A DNA stretch of 64,000 nt from Ceratobasidium sp. AG-K (taxonomy: Eukaryota; Basidiomycota; Agaricomycetes; Cantharellales; Ceratobasidiaceae), in contig JAWNGF010000002.1 of the NCBI GenBank assembly GCA_037039685.1, positions 2,232,001-2,296,000 of the forward strand, read 5' to 3'. Positions 1-11,200 of the stretch are shown in pieces. Made by a program: the position numbers and the translations under genes. The stretch's first letter is position 1. Each line of letters begins with the position of its first letter. The notes beneath the pieces are model-generated. The model did no database searches and was not told the origin of the DNA. It saw nothing but the letters and a program-made list of their open reading frames with translations.

Positions 1-532
1 CGTTCCCAGCCCAGACGCCCACAAGGTAAAGGGCTGCTTTGTGTTGGTTTGACCTTGGCGCGCCTAACATGCCTTATAGAACAAACGGCAGCGAACTAAG
101 AAAGATAGTACGCCAAGACGAACCGCCTCTAGCTCCAATCAAATCCCTTCCCCTACCAATGGCATAATCGACCTTAGTAGCAGTGACATTGATTTTGTCT
201 AATTCACCCATCTTTGTTTCCCTGGCTCTTACCAATTCGAATTTTCTGGGTCTCATATTATTACCTCCCTATCCTTCATATCGGGACTTGCTGTGTGTCA
301 CTATCTATACGATATGCTACCATTGTTGTAATCTTCACCTCGATCAAAGAACATGCTGAAACTCGCCGAGCGTTCACGGGCTTGGTTGAAGCGCTGAGAT
401 TTAGAGATAATCGTTTCCAATTCCGGCCGATCTTGTCTGAGATGAATCAAATAAAATTCGGAGACGAGCCTTGCAAATTGGCCATCCTGCCTCCCCACTC
501 TAGCTTCCCCTCGACCCTCCTCCCTTGTAGAC
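1..532. other. Upstream region of GUA1, no secure gene
   Basis: About 0.5 kb before the GMP synthase start. A 60-codon minus-strand frame (74-256) opens with MRPRKFEL followed by a good GTAAGA donor. It could be the first exon of a divergent gene leaving the window at the left edge, but no family is recognisable and no second exon can be supported here. Most of the rest should be the GUA1 promoter and 5' leader. Confidence 0.3.
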
Positions 533-2638
533 ATGGTAAGTATTTCTGGGCGAGTGGGGAGTGGATAATACTCATATGCCTTGCAGGCCGCTGTCAAAGA
601 GATCCACGACGCGTATGATACCATTTTGATTCTTGATTTTGGCTCGCAGGTAAGACCTAATCCGCCGCCGCTGGTTGCACCAGAGTTAAGAGTCGACTAT
701 AGTATAGCCATTTGATCACTAGGCGGTGTCGCGAGCACAACGTCTACGCGGAGCTTATGCCATGCACACAGAAAATCAAGGAGCTAAAGTGGAAACCAAA
801 AGGTATAGCGACTTGAAGCGACATTCCGTTTCATGCTCACATGCATTCTCTGCAGGTATCATTCTCTCGGGTTCCCCATACTCTGTGTACGACCAGGACG
901 CCCCTCGCGTTGATCCGGACGTGTTCGAGCTGGGCGTACCGGTGTTTGGTATCTGCTATGGCCTTCAAGTACGTACATATCACCTCACATATAGGCGCCT
1001 GACCAGCCCAACTCGGAACACAGGAAATCGCCCAGGTGTTCAAAGGCAAAGTCGAGCCTCACACGCACCGGGAGTACGGATTTGCAGAGGTCGAGGTCCT
1101 GGCGCCGCCCGAGTCCAATACCAACCCGCTAGCGAGCAAGTTGTTTGCGGGCTTTGGATCCTCGCTCAAGGTGTGGATGTCCCATGGCGATCAGATCGCA
1201 GACAAGCCTACTTCGTTTGACGTGATCGGGAGGACACCAACTGCCCCATTTGCCGCCATCGTGCACCACACCAAGCCTATTTTTGGCGTGCAGTTCCACC
1301 CTGAAGTTACACATAGCGTTCGCGGAAAGGAGGTCATTGGACGCTTCATTCTCGATGTGTGCGAGTGCAAGGCGAACTGGACGATGGTGAGCTAAGCTCG
1401 AGCCAATGTTACAATTTTACTCACATACTCATAGGAAACCTTTATCGGGAAAGAAATTGCTAGGATTCGGGAGATCTGTGGACCAAAGGGACGCGTTATT
1501 GGTGCCGTTAGCGGAGGAGTTGACAGCTCCGTCGCCGCTAAGCTTATGCATGAGGCTATTGGAGACCGGTACGTCCAATTCCACAACCAATCGCCACCAC
1601 GATTGACTCGGTACTAGCTTCCAAGCTGTTCTCGTCGACAATGGTGTTCTCCGGGAGAACGAGTCCAAACAAGTCCACGAAATGCTCGCAGAGCATCTTG
1701 GTGTTAACCTCAAAGTCGTTGACGCGTCTGAACTCTTCCTGGCTCGCCTCGAAGGAGTCGAAGACCCCGAGCAAAAGCGCAAGATAATCGGAAACACGTT
1801 TATCAACGTTTTCGAGGAGGAGGCCGCCAAACTCGAGGAACTGGCCGAGGAAGAGCTGCGCCAGAAGCCCGAGAGCGAGGCCAAGGGTAAATACGAATGG
1901 TTGCTCCAAGGTACTCTCTACCCCGATGTCATCGAGAGTATCAGCTTCAAGGGACCGAGCGCGACCATCAAGACGCACCACAACGTCGGTGGGCTCTTGG
2001 CCGACATGAAGCTCAAACTGATCGAGCCTCTGCGCGAGCTCTTTAAAGGTTAGTTGCTCGTGTATGTAACCGTAACGCATATACCCACTCGTCACAGACG
2101 AAGTCCGCGCACTCGGCCGCCTCCTCAACATCCCTGAACATCTCGTAAACCGACACCCGTTCCCAGGCCCCGGACTCGCCATCCGCATCCTAGGCCCTGT
2201 CACCCGTGCCCAAGTGCAAATCGCCCAACGCGCCGACACGATCTACTTGGAAGAAGTCCGCCGGGCGGGATTGTACGACAAGATCGCCCAGGCGTTTGCC
2301 GTGCTCTTGCCGGTCCGTGCGGTGGGCGTCATGGGCGACAAGCGAACGTACGAACAGGTGATTGCGCTACGGGCTGTGCAGACTGAGGACTTTATGACTG
2401 CGGACTGGTGAGCATACGCTTGGCTCTTTTCGGGGTGTGAGCTGATTTGGCTATGTGTAGGTTCGATTTCCCCCCTGATGTATTGAGGAAGATATCGTCC
2501 CGCATCACCAACGAGATTGCGGGCGTGAATCGCGTGGTGTACGACGTGTCGTCCAAGCCCCCTGGTGTAAGTTTTACCGTTTGCTAGAGGCTGTTCGTCC
2601 AAACTGACCGGACCTGCCAGACCGTTGAATGGCTCTAG
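533..2638 (+). CDS. GUA1: GMP synthase (glutamine-hydrolysing)
   Basis: Converts XMP to GMP using ATP and glutamine, the last step of guanine nucleotide synthesis in the cytosol. Ten exons join in frame: 533-535, 587-649, 703-802, 856-968, 1024-1386, 1435-1568, 1618-2048, 2098-2407, 2461-2566, 2621-2638, giving 546 aa, normal for the family. The first exon is only the ATG codon. The N-terminal class I amidotransferase shows LILDFGSQ, the nucleophile Cys in FGICYGLQ and the His/Glu pair in [10 protein letters not shown]. The ATP-pyrophosphatase P-loop is SGGVDSS, and the dimerisation domain ends in TVEWL. No frame damage is visible. It is convergent with the membrane protein gene at 3423-4788. 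The identity is very secure; the splice joints are inferred from phase and motif continuity. Confidence 0.96.
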
Positions 2639-3422
2639 GCGCTTTATACCAATGTAATGATCTGAATTCTTGTATCGCCATAAATATGCGACGTGAATGA
2701 ATGCGAGGTAGCACGGGTTACTGAGGGCCTTCTGACCTACAATCCATGCATCTTCCGTTGTCGGAACAGTCTCATCCTGACGTCTTCCTTCCTGGCACCA
2801 GAACCAAGCTGCCCTGTCTGCCAAAATGAGTTTAATTTGCATTTTCGGCGTTTTGGTGGGTCGAGCTTGGTATGCGTTGCTTTTGTATACACTGGATAAT
2901 TATGTTCGCACTAGCCTGATCCAAAGCAGGGCCCACATAGCAAGAACCTCCGACTGATCCAATACACAAATAGATATAGGCTTGGCTAGGCTACCGGGGG
3001 CTAGACCATTGGCAACAATGATCCTCATGTACGCGGCTGATGCGGTCGCCGCGGTCGCTTTCACACACACCGCAACACTTCCGTCACTGATTCTATACTT
3101 ACGTGAATAACAACCAGGGACTTTGCTTTACGTGACGCTGTGCAGTGTAAATGTGCTACAATATATTCCAGACTCAACGCATGCATTTGTCCGACCCAAA
3201 CTACCAAGAACGGTACGAGGACGACACTCGGAAACAAACCCATCCATGACATGCACAAGAACGACGAGGGAAATGAGAAGAGGCAAGAGAGACGGAAAAA
3301 CGAGGGAATCGAAGTAGAGTAGATAATAGTAATGACTGGCGGTACGGTATTCATCGTGAAGCGAATATACAACTTTCCATATGTACGACGCTCTCTAAAG
3401 TCTATCGGTCTTTGCCTAGGGT
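2639..3422. other. Convergent intergenic region
   Basis: Roughly 0.8 kb between two converging genes. It should hold both 3' UTRs. Frames here are short and low in coding character, and I see no RNA gene or repeat. Confidence 0.5.
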
Positions 3423-4788
3423 TCATCGGTACCCGCCTTGGTCGTACGCGACGTTTGGCCCTGGGCTCGCGACCCTTCCGACCCCAGCGCCGTACGCCAT
3501 GTTGGGGCCGGGCGACTGGCGACCATAGTTGGGTGGGGCTCCGTACGCCATGTTTGGGCCTGGGCTGTGTCGGCCGGCGTACGGGTCGCCGCCCATTCCC
3601 TGGTCGTATCCGGCGCCATACCCATAAGCTGTCGGAGCCGGGCTACCCGTTCTTGCCATAGGATCTGCGTATCCCATGTTTGGTGGTGCCGGGCTTGCTC
3701 GTCCCATTGGGTCTCCGTACGCCATGTTGGGTCCGGGGCTGGCACCGCGCGGCACATCATAGTATTGCGCGTCGGCCGGTCCACCCCAGTTTTTATGGTC
3801 GCCGTCGTGGGAGCCCGGAGGAGATGCAAAGGCCTTGACAGCTCCGGGTGCGCCACCGTATGGGTCGTAGTAGCCAGGTTGGGCTCCGTATCCTGGGTCG
3901 TCCGAGTATGGCTGGTATGGAGCGCCGGTAAGATTAGTAGTCGAGTGGGCGGCGGTGGACTGGCGGTCAAAGTCATCGTCGACGCCTGCACGCACAGTGG
4001 AACGCGCCGGAATTGGGGTCATGGCTGCGGAATCCTTGTGGAGTTCAGGCCATTTGATTGCGTCGTCACCTGGAACAGCGAGGTTAGCACTGCCTTGGAA
4101 AAGCACAGGTTGACGCACCAGTGTCCTCAAGGTCGGAGAAGCGTTTGTTGGTGAGTTTCCAGACAATGAGCACGATAACGATCAACACGGCGATACCACC
4201 CGTGACGGCGAGGCCGACGATGGTCGATGTGGTAATGCCCTTCTTTTCATCGGAGGCGGACGAAGTTGTGGGGCTGGCCGCAACGGGGCTTTGTGTAATG
4301 TAGACAACACTTGTTACTGGTTTTCCAGCGTTGTCGGTGGTGACTACGGCCGATGGTGACGGGGACGGGGTCGACATTTCAGCGGGCGAGGTTGCTGATT
4401 GTGCCGGAGTATTTTGGCTCAGTGTTGAGGCAACGGGACTGGGTGAGGGTGAGGCTACGGCATCGGTCTTGGATGTTGCGGATGTCTCTGGTGTCGCGGT
4501 TGTCTTTGACTCTGAGACCGGCGGCGTAGTAGAAGTAGATGTAGTCGTCGGGGTAGCCGCGCTTGTTGGAGTCGTAGATGTTGTCCTCTCTGTCGTACCT
4601 GCACCGCCCCCGCCCGCCCCAGTCTCAATTGCACTATTTCCTCCACCGGCGGCTCCTGAAGTATCTTGTCTAGGGAATTGCCATCGGTCGAGTGCGCGTC
4701 GTGCGTCGACTGCAGGCGTGGGGCGTGGATCCGCAGCAACGGCCTGCAGAACAACAGGCGCAACGAGTAGAAGAGGCGCGAACTTCAT
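3423..4788 (-). CDS. Single-pass Ser/Thr-rich membrane protein with repeat tail
   Basis: Two exons (4119-4788 and 3423-4069, 49-bp intron) encode 438 aa. An N-terminal signal peptide (MKFAPLLLVAPVVLQAVAA) is followed by about 150 residues rich in Ser, Thr and Pro that should be heavily O-glycosylated outside the cell. One transmembrane helix (GLAVTGGIAVLIVIVLIVW) has a basic flank on its inner side. The cytosolic tail is Pro/Gly/Tyr-rich and repeats the unit SPGPNMAYG or close variants about six times. The layout is that of fungal wall-stress sensors and SKG6/AXL2-like proteins, but no cysteine-rich WSC domain is present. A role in wall sensing or polarity is inference from architecture only. 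Confidence 0.85.
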
Positions 4789-5036
4789 CGCGAGTAGTGT
4801 AACACAGTAGAGGGCAGAAGAGAAAAAGAGCGGTTAATGATAGTTGAAGGCCAGCGGTCGTCGCCAGAGAGTGGTTATATCAAACGAGTCTGTAACAAAC
4901 TTGCAACGCGCCGCAAATGACAAATAAACCCTGAACCCCCTATTTGCTCCCACCGCCTCATCAGAAATTGCGCTCGCGACCCTTGAGATCTACGACAGGC
5001 TTTGGTAGAGCTATCGACCCAACGGCAGCGCTCGCT

Positions 5037-6225
5037 ATGGAGGATGCATTCGCCGACTTGCTATTGACCGACCCGGAGGATGAAAAGCCTGAAATGACAT
5101 CGCGGGAGGCGCGTATCGCCCGCGCATTCGAAGATAGCAAACGGAGCTATGCGTCTGAGATTGTAGTCACGCCACCCGGGGTATGTCGCATTTTAGTCTT
5201 TTTTTCAAGCCCATTTTAATCCCGCTTCTATTGCCTTATTTACCCTTGACGACTACCTGACATGTCCACGCTCGTAGTGGTTCCAAATAGGCAGTATCCA
5301 AACAAGCGACCTGACGAAGCTCGACGCGCGGAATATTGGTGAGTTCTAATTAGCTTAGATACGGAAAATGATTGACCGGACGCAAGTGATTTGCAGAATG
5401 GTCCGTTCAGCGTCTGTACCTCCAGCAATCCTATGCCGCGGCTTTGCAACTTGCCATCGATGTATTGAGAGCATCTGGGGTTGAGCTCGACTCGACGATT
5501 GGAATTGCTCCCCAAGACGAGACCAGTCCCGGAGCTCTACCTAAAAACGAAGCCCGCGATCGCGAGATGCTGGACGCTGCAATCCGCTGTACGCTCAAAC
5601 TAAAAGACAAAACAACGGCCGCTAGTTTAGCAGAAACCAGTCGTGGACGGGTGAGTCACATTGCAGGGTCAAGTCTTACCCGTCTAACCCAAACGCAGTG
5701 GACGAATTGCCCGGGACTTGGATACACGGCGGGCGAAGCATTCATGCTTGCCGGCCAGCCATTCAGTGGGTGCTGTTTCTTTGTGAGAATTGTCCCCCGT
5801 TTTTCTAATTTTTGGCAGACGCGATATCAGCACTCTTACACGCTGTCCGACTTCGCACACCATCCTACCCCGTTATTTCCCTGCTCACTGAATCTTTACG
5901 TGCTGCGGCCGAGGAATCACCGGCTCAAGCCGTACCGCTCAACAAACTTGCAGATATCATTGGGCAATACGCCGAACGAACCAAGGCAGCTTTTGACAAG
6001 GGCCTATTCCCAGACACCAAGCCTGAAACCTCGATCGAGGAGCACGATTCGAAGCCTCACTCCAAGATGAAATCATACGTGCCGCCGGAAGCGACGGTAC
6101 GTTTGTGGGCGGAAGATGCTGGGCTCAACGAGGTGGACGTTGGGCTCATGGTTGCACTATGTTGTACGGGCGATGGTGGAGAAGAGAGCGCTGGCGCGGG
6201 GGAGAGGTCAGTACGAACGTTGTAA
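5037..6225 (+). CDS. Conserved-looking protein of unknown function, 310 aa
   Basis: Five exons (5037-5180, 5278-5338, 5397-5650, 5699-5765, 5819-6225) join in phase. The start is the first ATG of the open frame, MEDAFADLLL. The protein is acidic at the N terminus (EDAFADLLLTDPEDEKPE), then largely helical, with stretches such as YAAALQLAIDVLRASG and ISALLHAVRLRTPSYPVISLL that resemble TPR or HEAT-like repeats without a clear consensus. No signal peptide or membrane segment is seen. It is divergent from the membrane protein gene, with 248 bp between the starts. I do not recognise the family. Exon phasing and codon use support a real gene. Confidence 0.75.
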
Positions 6226-6590
6226 GGCACTCACACGACAATCAGTTTGAAATACAGTTTGCAACAAATTTGTACAAACGCCGGGCGCCTTTGTAATGTC
6301 TCAGTTGTACACTCCAGCCAAAACCCCTAATAATTGAATGAAAAACTCAGAAGGGTAGTAAAACATGTGAGATAACGGCTCCAGTTTGTTGCGCGGAGTT
6401 CCATGCAGAAACGGCGGAGTAATAAATCGAACAAAACTCACAGTATGTGTGTACAATTTTGTAACGTGTTTCACGGGCAGCAAGGCCACCACCTCAAAAC
6501 ACTGTAAAGTGTTTCTGACCAGCCTAGGGGGTATATAAATATTGTAATGGTTCCTACAAGACATTAAATCAATCATTTCTCACGTCAATC

Positions 6591-6950
6591 ATGCCCAAAG
6601 CAATCTCTGAGCATAAGCTCAATTCTATCCTCTGTGGACTCAATTCTGGACACTCCGTCACTCGAATTGTCTCTGATTGCTGTGTTGCATGTGGTACAGT
6701 GACTAGTGTATGTGCCAAGCATTGTCCTGACCTCCCAAAGCCTGCGAGTGGGCGGCCCCACAAACTTTGCCCGACTGCAGTCCACCATGCTGTGCGTCTT
6801 GTCACCCACGGAAATTCAGTATAGGCTACCCAGGCCACACAATTACTGTCAAACATTACGGGGGTCACCATGCATCCTCAAACAGTTTGACATGCCTTGA
6901 AAAGCGCTGGTCTTAAGGCCGTGAAGAAGGTCAAGAAACCAAAGCTCACT
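6591..6950 (+). pseudogene. Tc1 transposase, N-terminal half (broken)
   Basis: Opens with ATG at 6591 (MPKAISEHKLNSILCGLNSG), a helix-turn-helix DNA-binding region, and continues to the basic linker AVKKVKKPKL just before the retroelement. Two in-frame stops interrupt it: TAG at about 6822 and TGA at about 6896. The second looks like a CGA to TGA change and the first like CAG to TAG, both C to T transitions. The piece ends exactly at the target duplication CTCAC (6946-6950). It is non-functional as it stands. Confidence 0.85.
6946..6950. repeat. Target site duplication CTCAC, left copy
   Basis: CTCAC sits immediately before the left LTR (which starts TGTCG) and again immediately after the right LTR at 14220-14224. 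Five base pairs is the usual length for Ty3/Gypsy integrase, and the copy fixes the insertion point inside the Tc1 transposase frame. Confidence 0.93.
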
Positions 6951-7109
6951 GTCGTAAGCTTCTTCTTGGTGGCTATGAGACAAGCCGTGATGGAGAGTGG
7001 ACGGCACTAAGACCTAAGTGACCTCTTGAACCGCAACACACTTAAGTGTCTGTAGGCTCTTGAGGGTAGGGGTGGTTCTAAGCATCACTCAGAGGGGATG
7101 TTTGACGAG

Positions 7110-7121
7110 ACAAAACAAGCT
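7110..7121 (-). promoter_or_regulatory. Predicted transcript 5' end complementary to the PBS
   Basis: On the minus strand this reads AGCTTGTTTTGT, starting about 33 nt downstream of the TATA box, where transcription should begin. It is the exact reverse complement of ACAAAACAAGCT just inside the 5' LTR (13731-13742). This is the arrangement of Tf1/sushi self-priming elements, in which the 5' end of the RNA primes its own reverse transcription. Confidence 0.65.
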
Positions 7122-7146
7122 GGGGTTACCAGGCTTGTTGGTCCTC

Positions 7147-7154
7147 TATATATA
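7147..7154 (-). promoter_or_regulatory. LTR TATA box
   Basis: TATATATA in the left LTR, with the same sequence at 13933-13940 in the right LTR, which is the copy that would drive the element. It lies a normal 30-odd bases upstream of the predicted RNA start. Confidence 0.7.
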
Positions 7155-7430
7155 TTCACAAAGTGGCCGAGTCATACAAGGCGCAGCCACATGAGTCACA
7201 CAAAACAGCCAGTCAGGAGTGTCCATGTGAGTCATGCTGTATGAACAGACATGACTCGTACAAAGCACAGCCGCGTTACACAGTGTAACACATAACCACA
7301 AGAAGGTGGCAACGCGGCAGAAAACAAAGGGAAAGAACAAACACAAACACAAACACAGACACAGACACAGACATAGAGAGAGGATGAGACGCAGACGAGT
7401 CCGATGGCGAGAGCATGGCTCACAACATTA

Positions 7431-7440
7431 CTCCCCCTTT
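7431..7440 (-). promoter_or_regulatory. Polypurine tract
   Basis: Minus strand AAAGGGGGAG, three bases before the 3' LTR, the expected primer site for plus-strand DNA synthesis. Confidence 0.8.
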
Positions 7441-7472
7441 AAGGTCCTTGAGGGGAACCCGAAAGGGCCGAT

Positions 7473-8237
7473 CTACTGCACCCAGCAGTCTTTGTTGACC
7501 TCTTCAACCAGGGAGTCGAGCTCGTCCTCCTTTTCCTCTGTGAGGTCGATGGGGTTGAACACAGTGTTACCTGGTTCATCGCTGTACTCCTCCCACTTCT
7601 CCCAGGTCTTCTCGTCCGTCCAGTCCGCCTTGGACCAGTCCATGATCCTCTCCTGCTTCTCCACATGGTCCTCGTCCCATTGTTGTACGTCCGGCTCGAC
7701 CTCCTTCCATTGTGACAAGTCCGCTTCCTTCTCCTGCCACCAGAATGGCTTCCATTCAAACTCCTCCCTCTGGTAGCGTCCCCGCTCCATCCTCCAATCC
7801 GCCAAGTCTGCTTCAAAGTTCTTGTCCCATGCGTCGCTCCATTGAGGCCTCAGAGTAGGGGGACGGCCTTTGTATCCTGGAACCCATTCGCTGCTGTAGG
7901 CTCCTTCTTGTCCCCATTCGACCACCCCGAGCTTGTGCATGGATAGCAACACGGCTTCGGACACTTGGAAGGCCGTGCATCCTCGACACACATAGATGTC
8001 CTTTCGCTGGAGCTGCATGCGTGTTGGCCATTTTTTGCCGACCCATTTGAACTCTCCCAGGTCGGAGTGCAGGATGTCATCGGAGGCGCGGAATTGGAGT
8101 TGCCCTGGACTCTGCTGGGACCTTTTGAAGACGTAGAGGGCGGCTCCCGAGTCCAGGATGCGGGCCGTCTGGAAGGCTGGCCCGTCGAGAACGCGGACAA
8201 GGTTGTTGGTAATGGTGGCACGGGTGACAGCGGGCAT
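7473..8237 (-). CDS. Third ORF of the retroelement, Trp-rich acidic protein, 254 aa
   Basis: An intact frame between the integrase/chromodomain and the polypurine tract, in the element's own orientation. The first ATG gives MPAVTRATITNNLVRVL. The first half has a YVCRGCTAF segment with a CxxC pair and globular character. The second half is highly acidic and tryptophan-rich, with W-containing motifs spaced every 8-15 residues (QWSDAW, FEWKPFWWQ, DWSKADWTDEKTWEKWEEY). There is no signal peptide or membrane helix, so it does not look like an envelope protein despite sitting in the env position. It stays open while pol carries stops. Function unknown. It overlaps, in another frame, a 3' extension of the integrase frame. 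Confidence 0.7.
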   Translation of the reverse strand: MPAVTRATITNNLVRVLDGPAFQTARILDSGAALYVFKRSQQSPGQLQFRASDDILHSDLGEFKWVGKKWPTRMQLQRKDIYVCRGCTAFQVSEAVLLSMHKLGVVEWGQEGAYSSEWVPGYKGRPPTLRPQWSDAWDKNFEADLADWRMERGRYQREEFEWKPFWWQEKEADLSQWKEVEPDVQQWDEDHVEKQERIMDWSKADWTDEKTWEKWEEYSDEPGNTVFNPIDLTEEKEDELDSLVEEVNKDCWVQ

Positions 8238-11200
8238 GGTGTGCAAAAGAGATTTAGGGCGTTTAGTGTATAGAGCGAGTTGGAGTATGAGCAAGTTCTG
8301 CAAGTTGTGTTGTCGTCCCGTTCCGCCCTCCCTTTAATACTTCTTGTCTTGTAGTTTGACGGTGTTGGGGCATTTGGGAAATCCTTCAAGAACTTTCTCA
8401 TTATTACTCCGAGGTGACCAAAATCCTCTGCCCGTTGTTCTGTGTCTTCTTTTTCATCATAACCCTTCCATCTAACCCTGTAGAACAGCCCGTCCTTTGT
8501 TTCCTTCCAGTCCACGATTTTCTCCACTTTGTATTCTTCCTCTCCTTCTTCTGTTGTGATCGGCGGTGGTTGGGGTTGGTTTCTGTGAAAGTTTTCGTCC
8601 TTTTTGTATGGGCTAAGAAGATTGCTGTGGAACACAGGGTGTATTCTCATGGTTTTTGGAAGCTCCAATTCGTAGGCGTGGCTTGATATGATTCTTTTGA
8701 TCTTGAAAGGACCGTGTTTCTTGTTGTCAAGTTTCTTGTTGGGATGGTTTGTCTTTATGTTTTGTCCATAAAGCCAGACAAGGTTGTCCTCTTTGTATTT
8801 TGGTTGGTGTTCCGCAGTGTCCTTTCTCCTGTGCCATTCCATTGCTGCTTTTGCTTCGTCCCAGACTTCCTGCCAGTTGTTTGCTTTCTTATTTGCTTCA
8901 GGAATCATGGTAACTTCTCTTAAAACATTCCATAGTGGTTCTCTGCTGTTGACAATCTCGAATGGGGTTTTTCCTGTGATCCCGTGTCACTGGTTGTTGT
9001 AGCAGAATTCTGCAATAGGAAGTAATTTGGCCCAGTTGTCTTGCCTGTAGTTAACAAATGTGCGAAGCCATGCTTCTATCCACTGGTTTATCCGTTCCGT
9101 TATTCCGTCAGTTTGTGGATGATACGCCGTGCTGAACGTTGGTGTTGTTCCGATTTTTTGGTAGAGAGCCTTCAGGAACTTGCTGTTGAAAGTTGTTCCT
9201 CTGTCCGAAACTGTACTTCGTGGGAAGCTGTGTAACCTCCAAACGTTCTTCAGGAAAAGATTGGCAAGTTGATCAGCAGTTGTTGATTCTTTGCAGGCTA
9301 TGAAGTGTGCCATGCAAGAGAACCGATCCACCACCACTAGAATGCTGTCATTGCCTTGTGATTTTGGAAGTTTTACAATGAAATCGTATGCAATATCCTC
9401 CCATGGACTGTTCGGGATCTCGAGTGCTTTCAGTGGTACTTGGCTTTTTGTTCCTTTCGACCTTTGGCACTGCTCACAAGAGTCAACGTATTTGTTTACT
9501 GTTGCTTTAAGTCCAGGCCAGTAGTATTTTCTTGAGATTAGCTCCAGCGTTTGGGCTTGACCCTGGTGCCCTGCCATTGGTGAATCGTGGTGTAATCTCA
9601 GGATTTTTAGCCTAGTGTCCTTGTCTTCTGGCACATAGATTCTCCCATCTATCCAGAGCAGGTTTTCCTCGAAGTTGTAGTTCCTAATTCCTTGTTGAAC
9701 TGATTTGGGTAGGGTCTCCTTCTCTTTGCACAATTCTATGATTTTCCTAATGCTCTTGTCTTTGGTTTGTGCTTCCCTAATGTCCGCAATGATGTCTGAC
9801 TTGACTTCTCCGGCGAATCCTTTGAACTGTTCCTCCTTGATCATAATTTGCTCTGCTGTTGGTATTTTGCTATGATCCGCTCTTCTGGACAGTAGGTCTG
9901 GCTTTGTTGACATGTTCCCGGACGGTAAACTATTTCAAAGTTGTAGGAAGCCAGGATTTGATGCCATCGAGCGTGACGTTGGTTAAATGTAGTCGCCTTC
10001 TTCCAGTATTGCAGGTTACGGTGATTGGTGTAGATTGTTATCGGTTCTCTTGTTCCTTCTAGATGCAATCGCCAGTGTTTTAGTGATTCCACAATTGCCA
10101 TCAATTCCTTGTCGTGAACATCGTAGTTCATTTGTGCAGCGTTAAAGGATTTTGATAGGAAAGCAATGGGGTGTAAGTAACCGTCGTCTTGTCTTTGAGA
10201 GAGTATCGATCCCATAGCAACGCCGCTTGCGTCCGTTTCCAATATGTAAGGTTTTGCTGGATCTGGATGTTGCAGTAGTGGTTCCTTGCATATTTCCTTC
10301 TTCAGGTTATCAAAAGCCTCCTGTTGTTCTGCTTCCCATTTCCATTTCTGATCCTTCCTAGTTAGAACGGTTAAGGGTTTTGCCAGGCCGCTGAAGTTTG
10401 GTACAAATCACTGGTAAAAGTTTGCAAATCCTAGGAAGGCTTGGACCTGTTTGACTGTCCTTGGCTCCTTCCATTCCTTGATTGCTTTGACTTTTTCTTC
10501 TTGCATTGATATCCCCTCCTTGCTGATGTTTATTCCTGTGTAGACAAGTTTCTTGACAAAGAATTCACATTTTGGGAGTTTTGCAAAGAGGTTGTTGTCT
10601 AACAGGATTTTGAGCACCTTTCAAACATTGTCCACATGCTGGCTTTGGTTTTTGGAGAAAATTAATATGTCATCGATGTAAACAATGACACAGATGTCAA
10701 TCAGGTCGTGGAATATATGATTCATATATCGTTGGAATGTTGCCGGCGCATTTTTCAATCCGAAGGGCATGATGATATATTCAAAGAGGCCTTCCTTGGT
10801 TCGGAATGCTGTTTTCCATTTGTCTCCTTCTTTAACTCGGATGTTGTTGAATCCCATACGCAAGTCTATTTTAGAAAAGATTTTTGCGTCTTTGATCTTG
10901 TCAAGGAGATCTTCCATTAGTGGCATAGGGAAGCGGTCGTCCTTTGTTATTTCGTTGATTGGGCCAAAGTGTTGAACCAACCTGAGTTCTGGAGGTTTTT
11001 CTGGGTTCTTTGGGTCTTGTCCTTTTTTGACAAAGAAGGTTGCTGCGGCTACTGGCGATTTGCTTGGTTGGATTTTGCCTGCCGCTAGTTCCTCATCTAG
11101 GTACTTTCTGAGGGCTATGGATTCCACTGGTGAGAGTGGGATAGGTCTGGCTGGTTTAGGGAGTTCTGCTCCTTCCACCAGATCGATGCAACAGTCGTAT

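Larger units (their letters stand above)
6951..7427 (-). repeat. Left LTR (3' LTR of the element)
   Basis: Nearly identical to 13745-14219. It contains a TATATATA promoter box (7147-7154, minus strand), a (CA)n-like ACAAAC/ACAGAC tract near 7330-7380, and the 12-mer matching the primer-binding site at 7110-7121. Compared with the right copy it retains about 9 extra bases there (GACGAGACAAAACAAG against GAACAAG). Confidence 0.95.

Noticed and set aside
1429..2239. Long minus-strand frames across GUA1
   Set aside because: Antisense to clearly coding exons with intact catalytic motifs on the plus strand.
7330..7380. ACAAAC/ACAGAC repeats as a CRISPR-like or centromeric array
   Set aside because: A simple microsatellite-type tract inside the LTR, present in both copies with different lengths.
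7473..8237. Third retroelement ORF as an env gene
   Set aside because: No signal peptide, transmembrane anchor or fusion-peptide-like segment. Its position alone is not evidence.
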